Assembly: GCA_020161355.1 (NCBI GenBank) | Contig: JAIUOF010000001.1 | Span: forward strand, 310,001-374,000 | Length of the DNA stretch: 64,000 bases | Direction: 5' to 3' | Source of the DNA: Bacteroidota bacterium | GTDB lineage: Bacteria > Bacteroidota > Bacteroidia > Cytophagales > Spirosomataceae | Shown: positions 27,227-36,597 of the stretch, piece after piece | Layout of the letters: the number at the start of each line of letters is the position of its first letter | Numbering within the stretch: the first letter of the stretch is position 1 | Notes under the pieces: generated by a model | Databases searched by the model: none | Told to the model about the DNA's origin: nothing | Seen by the model: the letters and a program-made list of their open reading frames with translations, nothing else | Position numbers and translations under genes: made by a program

Positions 27227-29098
27227 ATGAAAAAATACCAAAGCATCATATTAACCTCAACAATATTACTTTCCTCTTTGCCGGCATTTTCCCAGATAAA
27301 ACTCACCATAAAACCTGAGTCTGAGGTAAGAGCCATTTCTCCCTATCTGTATGGCCGGAATAACTCCTTCAGCTTTACTGACCCCAATGCTCAGATGAGT
27401 GCTGCTGACCTTACCCGTATCAAAGATGCCGGGGTGCGATTTTTCAGAGAAAACGGCGGCAACAACAGCACCAAATACAATTGGCGGAAAAAGCTCTCTA
27501 GCCATCCCGACTGGTACAACAACGTCTATCCCAACGACTGGGACAAGGTCGTGACTACCATGCAGCAAAACTTCCCCTCAGCACAGGGCATGTGGGCCTT
27601 TCAATTGATAGGCTGGGTAGCGGCCAATAACCAAAATAATTTCAATGACTGGAACTACAATAATTCCAAATGGTGGGAAGGCGTGGCCCAAAACCTCGCG
27701 GGTAATGGGGTGCTAAGTCCCACCGGCACAAAAGCCAAAGTAGAGGGAGACCCCCGATTATATCTGCAACCCTGGCCCGCCGACTCCAGCACGGCGATTT
27801 TGAGTCATTGGTTTGACCGGTTAAAAGTGAAAAAAGAAAATGCCAGCTACTGGAACATGGACAATGAACCGGAGATATGGAATGGCACCCATGATGACGT
27901 GATGCCCAACCTCATCACGGCAGAGGAGTTTATACAGCGGTATGTAAAAATGGCCATCAGTGCCCGGGCCAGATTTCCAGAAATTAAACTTACCGGGCCG
28001 GTTGCCGCTAATGAATGGCAATGGTACAACTGGAACAACGATGCGATTGTATACAACGGAAAAAAATATAACTGGACGGAATATTTCATCATGAGGCTGG
28101 TCGAAGAAGAAAAAAAGACGGGTGTCAGGATGTTCGACGTAATCGACCTGCATTTTTATCCTTCTACCTCCAATGCTGCGGAGATAGCCCAGTTGCACAG
28201 GGTATTCTTTGACAAAAACTTTGCATTCCCGGAAGCCAACGGGCTTCATCGGCTCAATGGGGGGTGGGATGCCTCTATCAATAAGGAATACATTTTCGGG
28301 AGAATCAACGGCTGGCTTGATCAGTATTTGGGAAATAATCATGGCAGAACGCTGGCCTTGACCGAATCAGGCATCAATACCGAGGACGCCAACCTTTCGG
28401 CGATATGGTATGCCTCTACCATGGGGGAGTTTATGAAAAACGGCGTCGAGATTTTTACACCCTGGAGCTGGAAGCCCGGCATGTGGGAAGTGATGCACCT
28501 CACCAGCAATTACAATAAAGCCCACTATTGTTCAGGCACATCAGACGCCGAAGAAAAGGTTGGGATCTATCCCTCTAAAAATATGAGCGGTGATTCTCTT
28601 TCTCTTTTAATCATCAACAAAACAGCCACCAATCAGCCGGTAACTGTATCTTTTGATGAATACATTCTTGATTCGGATGTAACGTTGATGAGAATCCAAG
28701 ATTTACCCAAAAACGAAACCTTCGTTTCCAAATCGCAGAATGCATTGGTAAAGGAAGTCCTGAAACCCACTAGCAATAAATTGAATTTTACCCTAAAGCC
28801 GTATTCAGTCACGATGGCCATGGTAAAAGGGCACAAAGGAATATATCAGGAAGTTGCCTTAGGAATCGATACCAAAGAGGAGCTTATGATTTATCCCAAT
28901 CCTGCCGACCACCAACTGAATATCGGAATCCCGGATGAAGCCATCAAAAGTATCGAAGTTTTGGATTTGAATGGAAAAGTAGTTTTGAAAGGAAAAAGTA
29001 GCCGTATGATTTTACCAGAAAGTATATCCAAAGGGACCTATTTCATAAGAATTGACACCGGGCAGAAGACCGTGGTAAAAAAACTAATTGTAAACTGA
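27227..29098 (+). CDS. Secreted glycoside hydrolase family 44 protein with type IX sorting tail
   Basis: 623 residues. Signal peptide (ILTSTILLSSLPAFSQ), then a GH44 catalytic domain: ISPYLYGRNNSF, GVRFFRENGGNNSTKYNW, acid/base E214 in YWNMDNEPEIW, DVIDLHFYP and nucleophile E380 in ALTESGIN. A beta-sandwich region follows (~450-540). The last ~75 residues (MIYPNPADHQLNI, VLDLNGKVV, GTYFIRI, KKLIVN) are a Por-type C-terminal signal that sends the protein through the type IX system to the surface or medium. GH44 enzymes act on beta-1,4-glucans and xyloglucan; the exact substrate is inferred. Confidence 0.92.
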   Translation: MKKYQSIILTSTILLSSLPAFSQIKLTIKPESEVRAISPYLYGRNNSFSFTDPNAQMSAADLTRIKDAGVRFFRENGGNNSTKYNWRKKLSSHPDWYNNVYPNDWDKVVTTMQQNFPSAQGMWAFQLIGWVAANNQNNFNDWNYNNSKWWEGVAQNLAGNGVLSPTGTKAKVEGDPRLYLQPWPADSSTAILSHWFDRLKVKKENASYWNMDNEPEIWNGTHDDVMPNLITAEEFIQRYVKMAISARARFPEIKLTGPVAANEWQWYNWNNDAIVYNGKKYNWTEYFIMRLVEEEKKTGVRMFDVIDLHFYPSTSNAAEIAQLHRVFFDKNFAFPEANGLHRLNGGWDASINKEYIFGRINGWLDQYLGNNHGRTLALTESGINTEDANLSAIWYASTMGEFMKNGVEIFTPWSWKPGMWEVMHLTSNYNKAHYCSGTSDAEEKVGIYPSKNMSGDSLSLLIINKTATNQPVTVSFDEYILDSDVTLMRIQDLPKNETFVSKSQNALVKEVLKPTSNKLNFTLKPYSVTMAMVKGHKGIYQEVALGIDTKEELMIYPNPADHQLNIGIPDEAIKSIEVLDLNGKVVLKGKSSRMILPESISKGTYFIRIDTGQKTVVKKLIVN

Positions 29099-29219
29099 TT
29101 GCCAAAATTATTTATAAAAAATCAGAAGGTTTATATTGCTAGACAGGTCTTTGATTTGATTTGTAAAATATTATTTCAGAAAGAATAATACTGTCTTTTC
29201 CATAATTGCAGGTAGACAA

Positions 29220-30278
29220 TCATTTTTTCATAATATCCTTCCAATTGTAAAACTGAAATACTTTTGGGTTGCTCATTGCCACAAACAAGCCTTTTCTGTA
29301 ATGGGGTAAACGCACACTTGTTACCTCGCTACCGTCACTTTCAATTGTATTGGTCTTGATGGTTTTGATTAAGCGATGGTCATGGGGGTTTAATTTTGTG
29401 CCTTCTCTTGAGAAAATATGAAATTGGTTGGCTTGCTGGTCCGATACCAATATATACCCTTTGCCTTTTCCTTTTTTATAAATGGAGATGCCTTCAATAT
29501 CACTTTTAAATGCATTCGAAGCAAAAAGGGCCAGCTCGGTATTAGGTTGGTCAGGGGCGGCATAGTATTTCCTGATTCCTACGCCTTCATCGGAATAATA
29601 CACATAGCCTGATTCATTATCTACCGCAATGGCCTCAATCTCCTTTTTTCCGCTAAAGCTTCCAAACTTCCTCACCAAAACACCCTTCACCTGATCATTT
29701 TCATCACTCACGAGATGGTATTCATGCAAATAGTTTTCTCTCGGTCCATTTTTCCGGCTAACGATGGCATAAATCTCCCCCGATTTATCGGTATATAAGG
29801 AAATACCCATCGGCAATCGGATGGAGTCCCCTTCAAAAACAGGGATGCCGCCATTATCGATGGCTTTCATATCGGGAAGTGAAAACACCCTGATTGAATT
29901 TGTATTTCTTTCGGTGCACACCGCAATATCGGTATTACCACTTTTTAACTTCAGCTGATAGGCTACATCCACATTATTAGGCCTTTTCAGCCCTCTGAAA
30001 GTCTTATCTTTGATTTCTTTTCCATCTAAACCAAATACCACCAAAGCACCATCATGCCCATCTTTTCCTTTGTCGGTTCCTATGATCAGACTCCCCGATT
30101 TATCTTTCTTGTTGATCCAGATGGCCGGGTCATCAGAATTGTACTGAACGGTATCGGTGATGAGGACAGGAGCCACCTGCGAAACGATAGGCTTTTTGCC
30201 AGAAATACATGAAACGGTGAAAAGGACTGAAATAGAGAATAAAGTGAGGTGACAAACGGCAACAAATACTTTTTTCAC
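29220..30278 (-). CDS. Beta-propeller phytase, lipoprotein
   Basis: 352 residues. N-terminal lipoprotein signal (LFSISVLFTVSC). The mature domain opens with TVQYNSDDPAIWINKKD, then GTDKGKDGHDGALVVFGLDG and GLKRPNNVDVAY, and later DNESGYVYYSDEGVGIRKY and DIEGISIYKKGKGKGYILVSDQ split over two blades; these are calcium- and substrate-binding loops of the six-bladed phytase family. It should release phosphate from phytate at the cell envelope. It is convergent with the GH44 gene (121-bp gap, no clear terminator). Confidence 0.9.
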   Translation of the reverse strand: MKKVFVAVCHLTLFSISVLFTVSCISGKKPIVSQVAPVLITDTVQYNSDDPAIWINKKDKSGSLIIGTDKGKDGHDGALVVFGLDGKEIKDKTFRGLKRPNNVDVAYQLKLKSGNTDIAVCTERNTNSIRVFSLPDMKAIDNGGIPVFEGDSIRLPMGISLYTDKSGEIYAIVSRKNGPRENYLHEYHLVSDENDQVKGVLVRKFGSFSGKKEIEAIAVDNESGYVYYSDEGVGIRKYYAAPDQPNTELALFASNAFKSDIEGISIYKKGKGKGYILVSDQQANQFHIFSREGTKLNPHDHRLIKTIKTNTIESDGSEVTSVRLPHYRKGLFVAMSNPKVFQFYNWKDIMKK

Positions 30279-30445
30279 GGAAAGATTTATATAAAGATGA
30301 TTAGAATTTTTGTTTTTGAGTGAAGGGATATTACCTCATCAAACCTTTAATTTAAAACGTAAATTCCGCCAGAATATTTCATTAGATTTCCCCTTAAATT
30401 AAGAAAGCAACAAGCGACGCTTTTCCCTTATGTATTTCCAGCTAT

Positions 30446-30650
30446 ACCGCAAAGTACACAAAGGAACCGCAAAGTTCCGCGAAGTATATTCTCTTAATGC
30501 CCTTAATTTCTTCATGGTTTAAAACCTCACCGCCTTTTTTTTTTAACATTAAGTTAAATTAAGGAGTGAAGGTCATTAATCAGGAAAGCCATCTACCATG
30601 TCCCAAAACCAATTAACACATTAGCATATTATGAATTAGCACATTAGCTT
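30446..30650. repeat. Composite dispersed repeat, copy 3
   Basis: Contains half of the palindromic block (ACCGCAAAGTACACAAAGG, TTCCGCGAAG) and then the same tail as 21404-21555 and 26222-26390 (TTAACATTAAGTTAAATTAAG, CATTAATCAGGAAAGCCATC). Confidence 0.65.
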
Positions 30651-30654
30651 ACCA

Positions 30655-31010
30655 GAGTAGCTGTCGAGAACACATTTTCAAAAGCTAAATTTAACAGGCT
30701 CTGAAAAGCATTTCAGTTTACATCTCGACTAACGCTCGATGTGACAATAGGGTGTCAGTTCGACCGTTAGTCGAGAACCTGTTTCAAAAGCTAAATTTAG
30801 AAGGTTCTAAAAAGCATTTCAGTTTACATCTCGACTAACGCTCGATGTGACATTCAACTGTCAGTTCGAGCGTTAGTCGAGAACACATTTTCAAAAGCTA
30901 AATTTAGCAGGTTCTAAAAAGCATTTCAGTTTGCATCTCGACTATCGCTCGATGTGACATTCAACTGTCAGTTCGAGGATAATTGATCATGATAGTGCGA
31001 AACTTTCTAG
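30655..31010. repeat. 107-bp tandem palindromic repeat array, three units
   Basis: TGTCAG markers at 30753, 30859 and 30966 give the 106-107 bp period of the array at 26395-27060, with the same spacer words. 31030-31130 is low-complexity DNA (repeated TTAACACATTA). No gene in the 30279-31153 gap. Confidence 0.83.
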
Positions 31011-31153
31011 CGTAACTGCCTAGAACCTGTTGCCTGTTGCCTACTGCCTGTTTCCTCTTATCACCTTAAACCCCCATTAACAAATTAACCCATTAACACA
31101 TTATCACATTAACACATTATCTTTGTCCCACAATTAAATCTCCTCCGATTCAC

Positions 31154-32035
31154 ATGGATAACAGACGAAAAGCAGAGAACCTCATCCGACTGATAGGTTT
31201 TCTCAGCACACGGAAATTGAACATCAAAGAAATCGCCAAACTGCTGGAAGTAGAAACCCGACAGGTGAAAGTGTATCTCGATTCCCTCGAAGACATTGCC
31301 GTCAGTGTCGATGAAGACCTCAACGGCAGACTCTTTATTTTTGGTGCCGACAAACTCCTGCAAGGGGAGCTCGAGACCACAGAGAAATCGCTCATAAGGT
31401 CAACATTGTTGCTGCACAAGCCCAACCACCCCCTTACGGCCGGTATTGTCAACAAACTCAAAGAGGAACTGCTGCCCCTGCCCACCCTCGACGAGCTCAC
31501 TCAGGTCAGGATATCGGATAACTTCGACAAGATTTCAAAGGCCATCGACCATAAACGGCGGATCGTTTTGCATCGCTACCATTCTCCCACCGGGAAGAAA
31601 GAACATAGCGACCGCCTGGTGGAGCCCATTGCGTTTCTGGATCACCACCGGCTGCTCAAAGCCTACGAGATAGCCAGCCGCACCGTCAAGTCCTTTAAAA
31701 TCGACCGGATAGGGGAGGTGGAAATCACCGATACGCCCTGCAGCAAATCCCGGAAAGAGACATTGAAGATGGATCCCTTTGGGTTTAGTTGTGAGAAGAC
31801 CGAAATCGTGAAGATCAGGCTCAGTCCACTGGCCAAAGACCTCATGAGCGAGGAGCTGCCCCAGGCCCGCCCATACCTCACCGAAATCAAAGCCGAATGG
31901 TTTTTCATTGGCCCCATCTGTGACCCCAAAGGCCTGGGAAGGTTTATTTTGGGCCTACCCGGCCACACCTGGGTAATCAAAGGCGATGGTCTGCAGGAGC
32001 ATTTGAAGGCGGCAGTTACCAAATATGAATTTTGA
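31154..32035 (+). CDS. WYL-domain transcriptional regulator
   Basis: 293 residues. The N-terminal winged helix (RKAENLIRLIGFLSTRKLNI, then IAKLLEVETRQVKVYLDSL) is followed by a WYL domain starting near residue 125 (AIDHKRRIVLHRYHSPTGKK, VEPIAFLDHHRLLKAYEIAS). WYL regulators commonly control defence systems and DNA-damage responses by binding nucleic-acid-type ligands. The next genes on the far side of a 1.3-kb repeat region form a defence-like operon on the opposite strand, so a regulatory link is possible but not shown by operon structure. Codon use is more GC-rich than in the following island. Confidence 0.88.
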   Translation: MDNRRKAENLIRLIGFLSTRKLNIKEIAKLLEVETRQVKVYLDSLEDIAVSVDEDLNGRLFIFGADKLLQGELETTEKSLIRSTLLLHKPNHPLTAGIVNKLKEELLPLPTLDELTQVRISDNFDKISKAIDHKRRIVLHRYHSPTGKKEHSDRLVEPIAFLDHHRLLKAYEIASRTVKSFKIDRIGEVEITDTPCSKSRKETLKMDPFGFSCEKTEIVKIRLSPLAKDLMSEELPQARPYLTEIKAEWFFIGPICDPKGLGRFILGLPGHTWVIKGDGLQEHLKAAVTKYEF

Positions 32036-32067
32036 ATATGGATATATAAAAAAATTTGCAATAACCA

Positions 32068-32278
32068 ATCTGACGTTGCCTACCGGCAGTCTTCATTTTT
32101 TTGCTCGCCCAAAAAAACGAAGCAAAAAAAGGGCGGCCTGTGCAAAATGTCACGAAAAATTTCAATTGAGTGGTTTTGAAAAACAATCAAATCATTCTAA
32201 GAAATTTTTCTAAACACTGCACAGGCATTCAAGGAAATTTCATTTGATCTACTTAAATGATTGAAGATTAAAATTACT
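32068..32278. repeat. Composite palindromic repeat, copy B
   Basis: Same plan as 1113-1330: CTTCATTTTTTTGCTCGCCC ... GCAAAAAAAGGGCGG, then TGTGCAAAATGTCACGAAAA mirrored by TTTTTCTAAACACTGCACA. Confidence 0.7.
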
Positions 32279-32434
32279 TTTTACTGTCAAAAGGATATAT
32301 AAAAAAAATATACCTTATAACAGCCTGCACTGTTAGAAAACAATTAAAATTCTCAATAGATAAAAGATAAAATTTATAAATGAATAATTTTGAGAATTTT
32401 AAGTGTGTGAGTTTGCAGGGTGCAGTTTTTTTTG

Positions 32435-32480
32435 CTTCGTTTTTTTTCGAAAAAAAATGAAGGCCCAGGCGGCAGCCGAC
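32435..32480. repeat. Hairpin repeat, divergent member
   Basis: CTTCGTTTTTTTTCG pairs with CGAAAAAAAATGAAG (32435-32462), followed by GCCCAGGCGGCAGCCGAC, comparable with the CCTCGCCGG-tailed hairpins at 1612 and 18229. Confidence 0.6.
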
Positions 32481-32729
32481 ACAATGAATGTAATAGGGTA
32501 TATTTCTATTTTAAATGTAATACTATCTAAACGTAGGTTAAAGGCTTATTTTTTGATTATAAAATTTTTAACACTTTGACTGTAATTACTATTTATTATT
32601 GATATTAATCTTTCCTATAAGATTTAAACTGCTGATTATTAGCTATAAATAACAGGAAATATTGCCAATTTATCACAATAAATGGAGAAAACTTGTGCTA
32701 TACTACCCTTACAGAAGGGGTAAAAGTGC

Positions 32730-32960
32730 TAAATTAACATCAAATTCGTCGAATTTAACATCAAATTCCACAAATTTGATATCGAAATCGTCGAATTTAA
32801 CATCAAATTCCACGAATTTAACATTGAATTTCACGAATTTGATATCGAAATCGTCGAATTTAACATTGAATTTCACGAATTTGACATTGAATTTCACGAA
32901 TTTGATATCGAAATCGTCGAATTTAACATTGAATTTCACGAATTTGACATTGAAATAGCC
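32730..32960. repeat. 21-bp minisatellite (about eleven units)
   Basis: Tandem 21-bp units alternate between three variants: GAATTTAACATCAAATTCC, GAATTTGATATCGAAATCG and GAATTTAACATTGAATTTC plus a two-base joint. The 21-bp period is a multiple of three, so both strands stay open (S/N/L/T-rich one way, K/F/D/V-rich the other), which gives false ORFs at 32662-32958 and 32709-32939. The remaining DNA from 32960 to 33305 is AT-rich with no feature recognised. Confidence 0.85.
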
Positions 32961-33305
32961 GAATTTGATTTCAATTTTCAGGAATTTGGACCTGGTTATG
33001 GGGAGTTTGGAATTGCGGTAGGGTAAATTAAAATGACTGGACGGTGCTCCGATTTTTAAGGAACGGAGAATGAAAAATTAGAAAGACTGCCTGAAATCTA
33101 AAGTATAAAAAGAAAATTTTCGCTCCCTTAAGTGAGGTACCGAAAATTAATATACAATTTTTTTTTAATTCCAGAATAAAACTTATAAAACTCAAGTTTT
33201 AAATTTGTAATTATTAAAAGTTAAAACTCTATTTTTTTGTCCTATTATTTTTCGGGATGAAATCATATCCATAACTATTCCTTGATCAAATTTTTGATTC
33301 AACTT

Positions 33306-33584
33306 TTAAAAAGGATAATTCTCCAAAACTTTTGGAAAATTATATCTGATTGTTAAACTTGGGCCATTCCCCCTTGGAGGTTGTGAAATAATTTCATCTT
33401 CATTTTCATCGAAAAAAAAACGCAAAGCATTACAGCAAGAGGGAATAGAATGAGAATTGCCTGGATATGCTCCTAAATATGAATGCAGTTCTCTAGCATT
33501 AATTTCCAAAAAAGGTAGGTGCATGGCTTGTGCAACTCTTAATTTAGTTTTTATTGTAGCCTTAAATTCTAATGTAGTAACCAT
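33306..33584 (-). CDS. Small conserved-looking protein with GAYPGNSHSIPSCC motif
   Basis: 92 residues, no signal peptide. The core EINARELHSYLGAYPGNSHS followed by PSCCNALRFFFDENED and GNGPSLTIRYNFP looks like a compact domain that I have the impression of seeing in bacterial DNA-modification contexts, but I cannot name the family. The paired cysteines and the histidine could bind metal. It is the last gene of the reverse-strand defence-like operon, 23 bp after the methylase remnant. Confidence 0.65.
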   Translation of the reverse strand: MVTTLEFKATIKTKLRVAQAMHLPFLEINARELHSYLGAYPGNSHSIPSCCNALRFFFDENEDEIISQPPRGNGPSLTIRYNFPKVLENYPF

Positions 33585-33607
33585 AATATAATGTTTTAAT
33601 AATAAAA

Positions 33608-35308
33608 TTAACTTTTTACTGCAAATCTTATTCTATAAAGATGTAACAAGGATGATTTAATTGCTTCGTAATGCTCAAAAATGTCGAATGCTTCAAATAG
33701 AACTCTTTCAAAATTTACTCTGTCTGCTTGTTCAACTTCTTGTTCCAAAGGCAATCTATTTCTTATTGCAATTGGTTGAAAAGCATTGATAATACTTTGC
33801 TTTTGCTCGTCTGATAAAAGTTCAAAATTCAATAGTTTAAAATCACGCTCAAATTTTGTCGCTCTTAAATCAAGTGCACCCAAACCTCTACCAAAACCGA
33901 AACTTTCAATAAAAAACATACTTAGAACGCTGTTTAATAAGGCAAGCAGTAAAACCCTGTTTTCATCCTGATACTCCGCTTTAATTGAAAGTCCAATCAT
34001 TCTTTGGTCAATGAAAGAACGATTAACAAAGGTTGCAATGAACAAACTTTTGTCGTAATTCACATTAGCGACAAAGTCAGCCATATTATCGGTTTTCATC
34101 TCATACCAAAACATATTTGCTCTACGTAAAGATTGGGTAAGCGGAATGCCTGTTTCGTTGTTTTGATTTTCAAAACTTCTAATCCATTGCAAAGCACCTG
34201 TATGATTGAGTTGTTCTAATTCTTCAATACTTTTTGAACAACAAAATGCTTCTCCATCTGCTAAACAATAAAGCCCTGATGTTCCTCTTAGGTTTTTCAG
34301 AACTGGTCTTATATATTCCGCTTCAATGTTATGACCAGATGTAGGATAAAATAAGGGATTCCAACCTCTTCTTTCACCACGGGTAAACTTGAAAATCTGA
34401 TTGCAATCAATTAGTTTTTTTGAAACTTCTGTAAGCCAATTAAGATTTGCAAAGTAACCGCACCAAGGAACACCAATAGTTTCAAAATTGGTTATCTCAT
34501 TTACTGAATAATTTTGAACAGCTACAAATTGATTATCAGTTTCCAACAAAATATTTTCGCTCAATTGTTTAATGTCAGGTATTTCGTCTATGCTTTCTTT
34601 TAGGGTGCAAAATGAAATTGTTCTGCTTTGGTCTATTGGAGTATTTGGGTTCCGCTTTTTTGCAATTAAGAAAGTAGTTACTACATCTGCATTGTCAAAC
34701 CATTTTCCTTTTCCTGAAATTACAACAGTTTCAATGTCATAGAATTTTTGAATTAGCTCTAAGAAAATTTCTCCGTAATCAGTTCCTAACCAAGCATTAG
34801 AAAGTATCAGCCCAATTTTTCCGTTTTCAGAAAGTAGTTGATGTAGATAAAATGGGATATAAGCGAAAATGTCGCTTTTGCCACTTAGTGATTTTGTAGT
34901 AGTATCTTCACCTTGAATGAAGTTGTTTATTTCTGTTATGTTCGGATTTAATACTTCAATCTCTTTACTCTTGATGAATGGTAAGTTTGAAACAACATAA
35001 TCAATAGTTGGGAAAATTTTTACAATATCGTTTCCATTGTTTGGGTCTTTGAAAGTTACATTTTGCCCTGTTGCTAATTCAATCACATCTTTTCTAAAAA
35101 TGTTAAGCACCTTGCCAATGTTGTTTGGCTTTGCCAAAGTAAGTGTAGACAATTGAATCGGGAAAGAATGTTTGTCTGATGCCCAAGTAGTGTTTATAAT
35201 TTCGTCTTGATTAAACTCGTATTCTTGTTTGAGCAAATATGCTTGATTGATTATTGTTCCTGTTCCGCAACAAGGGTCATTTACAATTCCTTCTTTGTCT
35301 TCTAATTT
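33608..35308 (-). pseudogene. N6-adenine DNA methylase, 5'-decapitated
   Basis: The frame is open from 35308 to the stop at 33608 (567 codons). SAM-binding motif I (NDPCCGTGTIINQAY) is encoded at the very start of the frame, before any usable ATG; the first canonical start (TTG 35236) would delete it. Catalytic motif IV appears as VVSNLPFIK (an N-[LP]-P-F variant). The target-recognition-like C-terminal part follows. Family members carry a few hundred residues before motif I, so the N-terminus is missing. The break coincides with the stop of the upstream 100-codon gene. Probably inactive, unless translated from an unusual start through coupling. Confidence 0.75.
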
Positions 35309-35604
35309 TTATACCATTTCAAAAAATCTGTGTGAACAGCATTTGCAGGCTCAATAAAATCTTTCAAGAAACAAACTTGTCCAAGTTCAATATATGAATT
35401 TCTCGCTAATTGCCCTTCATCAGAATTTGTGAACATAAAAACTGTGTCACTCATTACGATTACATCTTGACCCAATTCGCTTGCAGTGATTATGTCAAAA
35501 TCTCCCAAGAAATCAAATAGCTCTCCGTAATTTCTACCATCCTTCCCATAATCTGGAAAAGTGATTTTTAAAATACCGTTCCTATAACTGACACTTTCCT
35601 TCAT
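35302..35604 (-). CDS. Small hypothetical protein in defence-like operon
   Basis: 100 residues, soluble and mixed alpha/beta (ILKITFPDYGKDGRNYGELF, QDVIVMSDTVFMFTNSDEGQ). No family recognised. It starts 3 bp after the endonuclease stop and its last codons overlap the beginning of the decapitated methylase frame, in another frame. It might be an accessory or immunity-like factor, or a gene that moved in and replaced the methylase front; sequence alone cannot decide. Confidence 0.65.
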   Translation of the reverse strand: MKESVSYRNGILKITFPDYGKDGRNYGELFDFLGDFDIITASELGQDVIVMSDTVFMFTNSDEGQLARNSYIELGQVCFLKDFIEPANAVHTDFLKWYKN

Positions 35605-35607
35605 AGC

Positions 35608-36597
35608 CTATTTCTCTCTTATTCTATCAATTGGATATGTTTTCCCATCTTTTTCGTCAATAAATTTCCAAAACTTCCACCCATTTACAGGTAACCCATT
35701 TTGAACCTTTGTTCCAGCAGCTGATGGAGATTTAAATACCTCGTTATTGTAAATTACTTTTGAAGGTGAAAAATATATTGCATAATGCTCTTGACCTTTA
35801 TATTTGGTAAAAATCTCAATCCCTTTTTCATCAACTTCAACTTTTCCAGGAATATCAATTAGACCATTTTCATCATCAATGTCATATATTATTACTTCTT
35901 CTGCTGTTACGCCAATTCCATAATTACAAAGAATATCGACAAATTCTTTTCCGTTAATAAGTGAAATAGGAGCTTTATATGGGTCGCTTGCTTCTTCTAT
36001 TGAAGGTTTTGAGAAATCTGATGTGGTTATAAATAAACCTGTTTGGTGTGGTCTTAAACTTCCACGAAGCTCTGAAATACTTGCCCTCTGTACATTGTTT
36101 CGCCATCTTTTCACCTGAACACAAACACTGTTTTTTATAGCTCCAGCAACAACTAACTCTCCAGTAACATCAATTCCTCCATCACCAGATTTACAAGTAA
36201 CTGTAATGTTTTCAAAACCAAGGTTTCTTAAAACTTCACCAACTAATTCTTCAAAGCTAAAAGGTGGCATTGATAAAAGAGCTTCTAATAATTGTCTTTT
36301 AACCTGATTGTTTTTATCTCTAATTTCTGCAAATATTCCTTTTGGTTCATTTTCAGTAAGGCCATATTGCCCTTTACCGTAGCTTATAAATTTTGATTCT
36401 TCACCCTCAATCTTGCTTTTTCGAATAACAGAATTAATTGCTGAAGAAATATTTCCTGCAATAATTAAATCATCACTTTCAATCAACCCAAGTTTAAATG
36501 CTCTTTTAGCAATTACTTTGTAATGTAGCGACCGTGCTTTTTCTTCTTGTTTTAGAATTTTATAAGCAATGTCTAAATATGTAAGTGTATCTGCCAT
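35608..36597 (-). CDS. HARE-HTH / Mrr-type restriction endonuclease with DUF4357-like tail
   Basis: 329 residues in three parts. Residues ~1-75 (TYLDIAYKILKQEEKARSLH, ... SAINSVIRKSK, GQYGL) form a HARE-HTH winged helix. Residues ~105-215 form an Mrr catalytic domain with FEELVGEVLRNLGF, the acidic GDGGIDVTG and VCVQVKRW, giving the D...QxK nuclease core. Residues ~265-325 (SPSAAG, VNGWKFWKF) resemble the DUF4357 DNA-interacting module. Mrr enzymes cleave modified or foreign DNA. Its ATG overlaps the stop of the upstream methyltransferase (TAATG), so the two are coupled. Confidence 0.88.
   Translation of the reverse strand: MADTLTYLDIAYKILKQEEKARSLHYKVIAKRAFKLGLIESDDLIIAGNISSAINSVIRKSKIEGEESKFISYGKGQYGLTENEPKGIFAEIRDKNNQVKRQLLEALLSMPPFSFEELVGEVLRNLGFENITVTCKSGDGGIDVTGELVVAGAIKNSVCVQVKRWRNNVQRASISELRGSLRPHQTGLFITTSDFSKPSIEEASDPYKAPISLINGKEFVDILCNYGIGVTAEEVIIYDIDDENGLIDIPGKVEVDEKGIEIFTKYKGQEHYAIYFSPSKVIYNNEVFKSPSAAGTKVQNGLPVNGWKFWKFIDEKDGKTYPIDRIREK

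Noticed and set aside
32662..32958. 98-codon forward and 76-codon reverse open frames
   Set aside because: Both are translations of the 21-bp minisatellite, whose length is a multiple of three; no start context or conserved domain.
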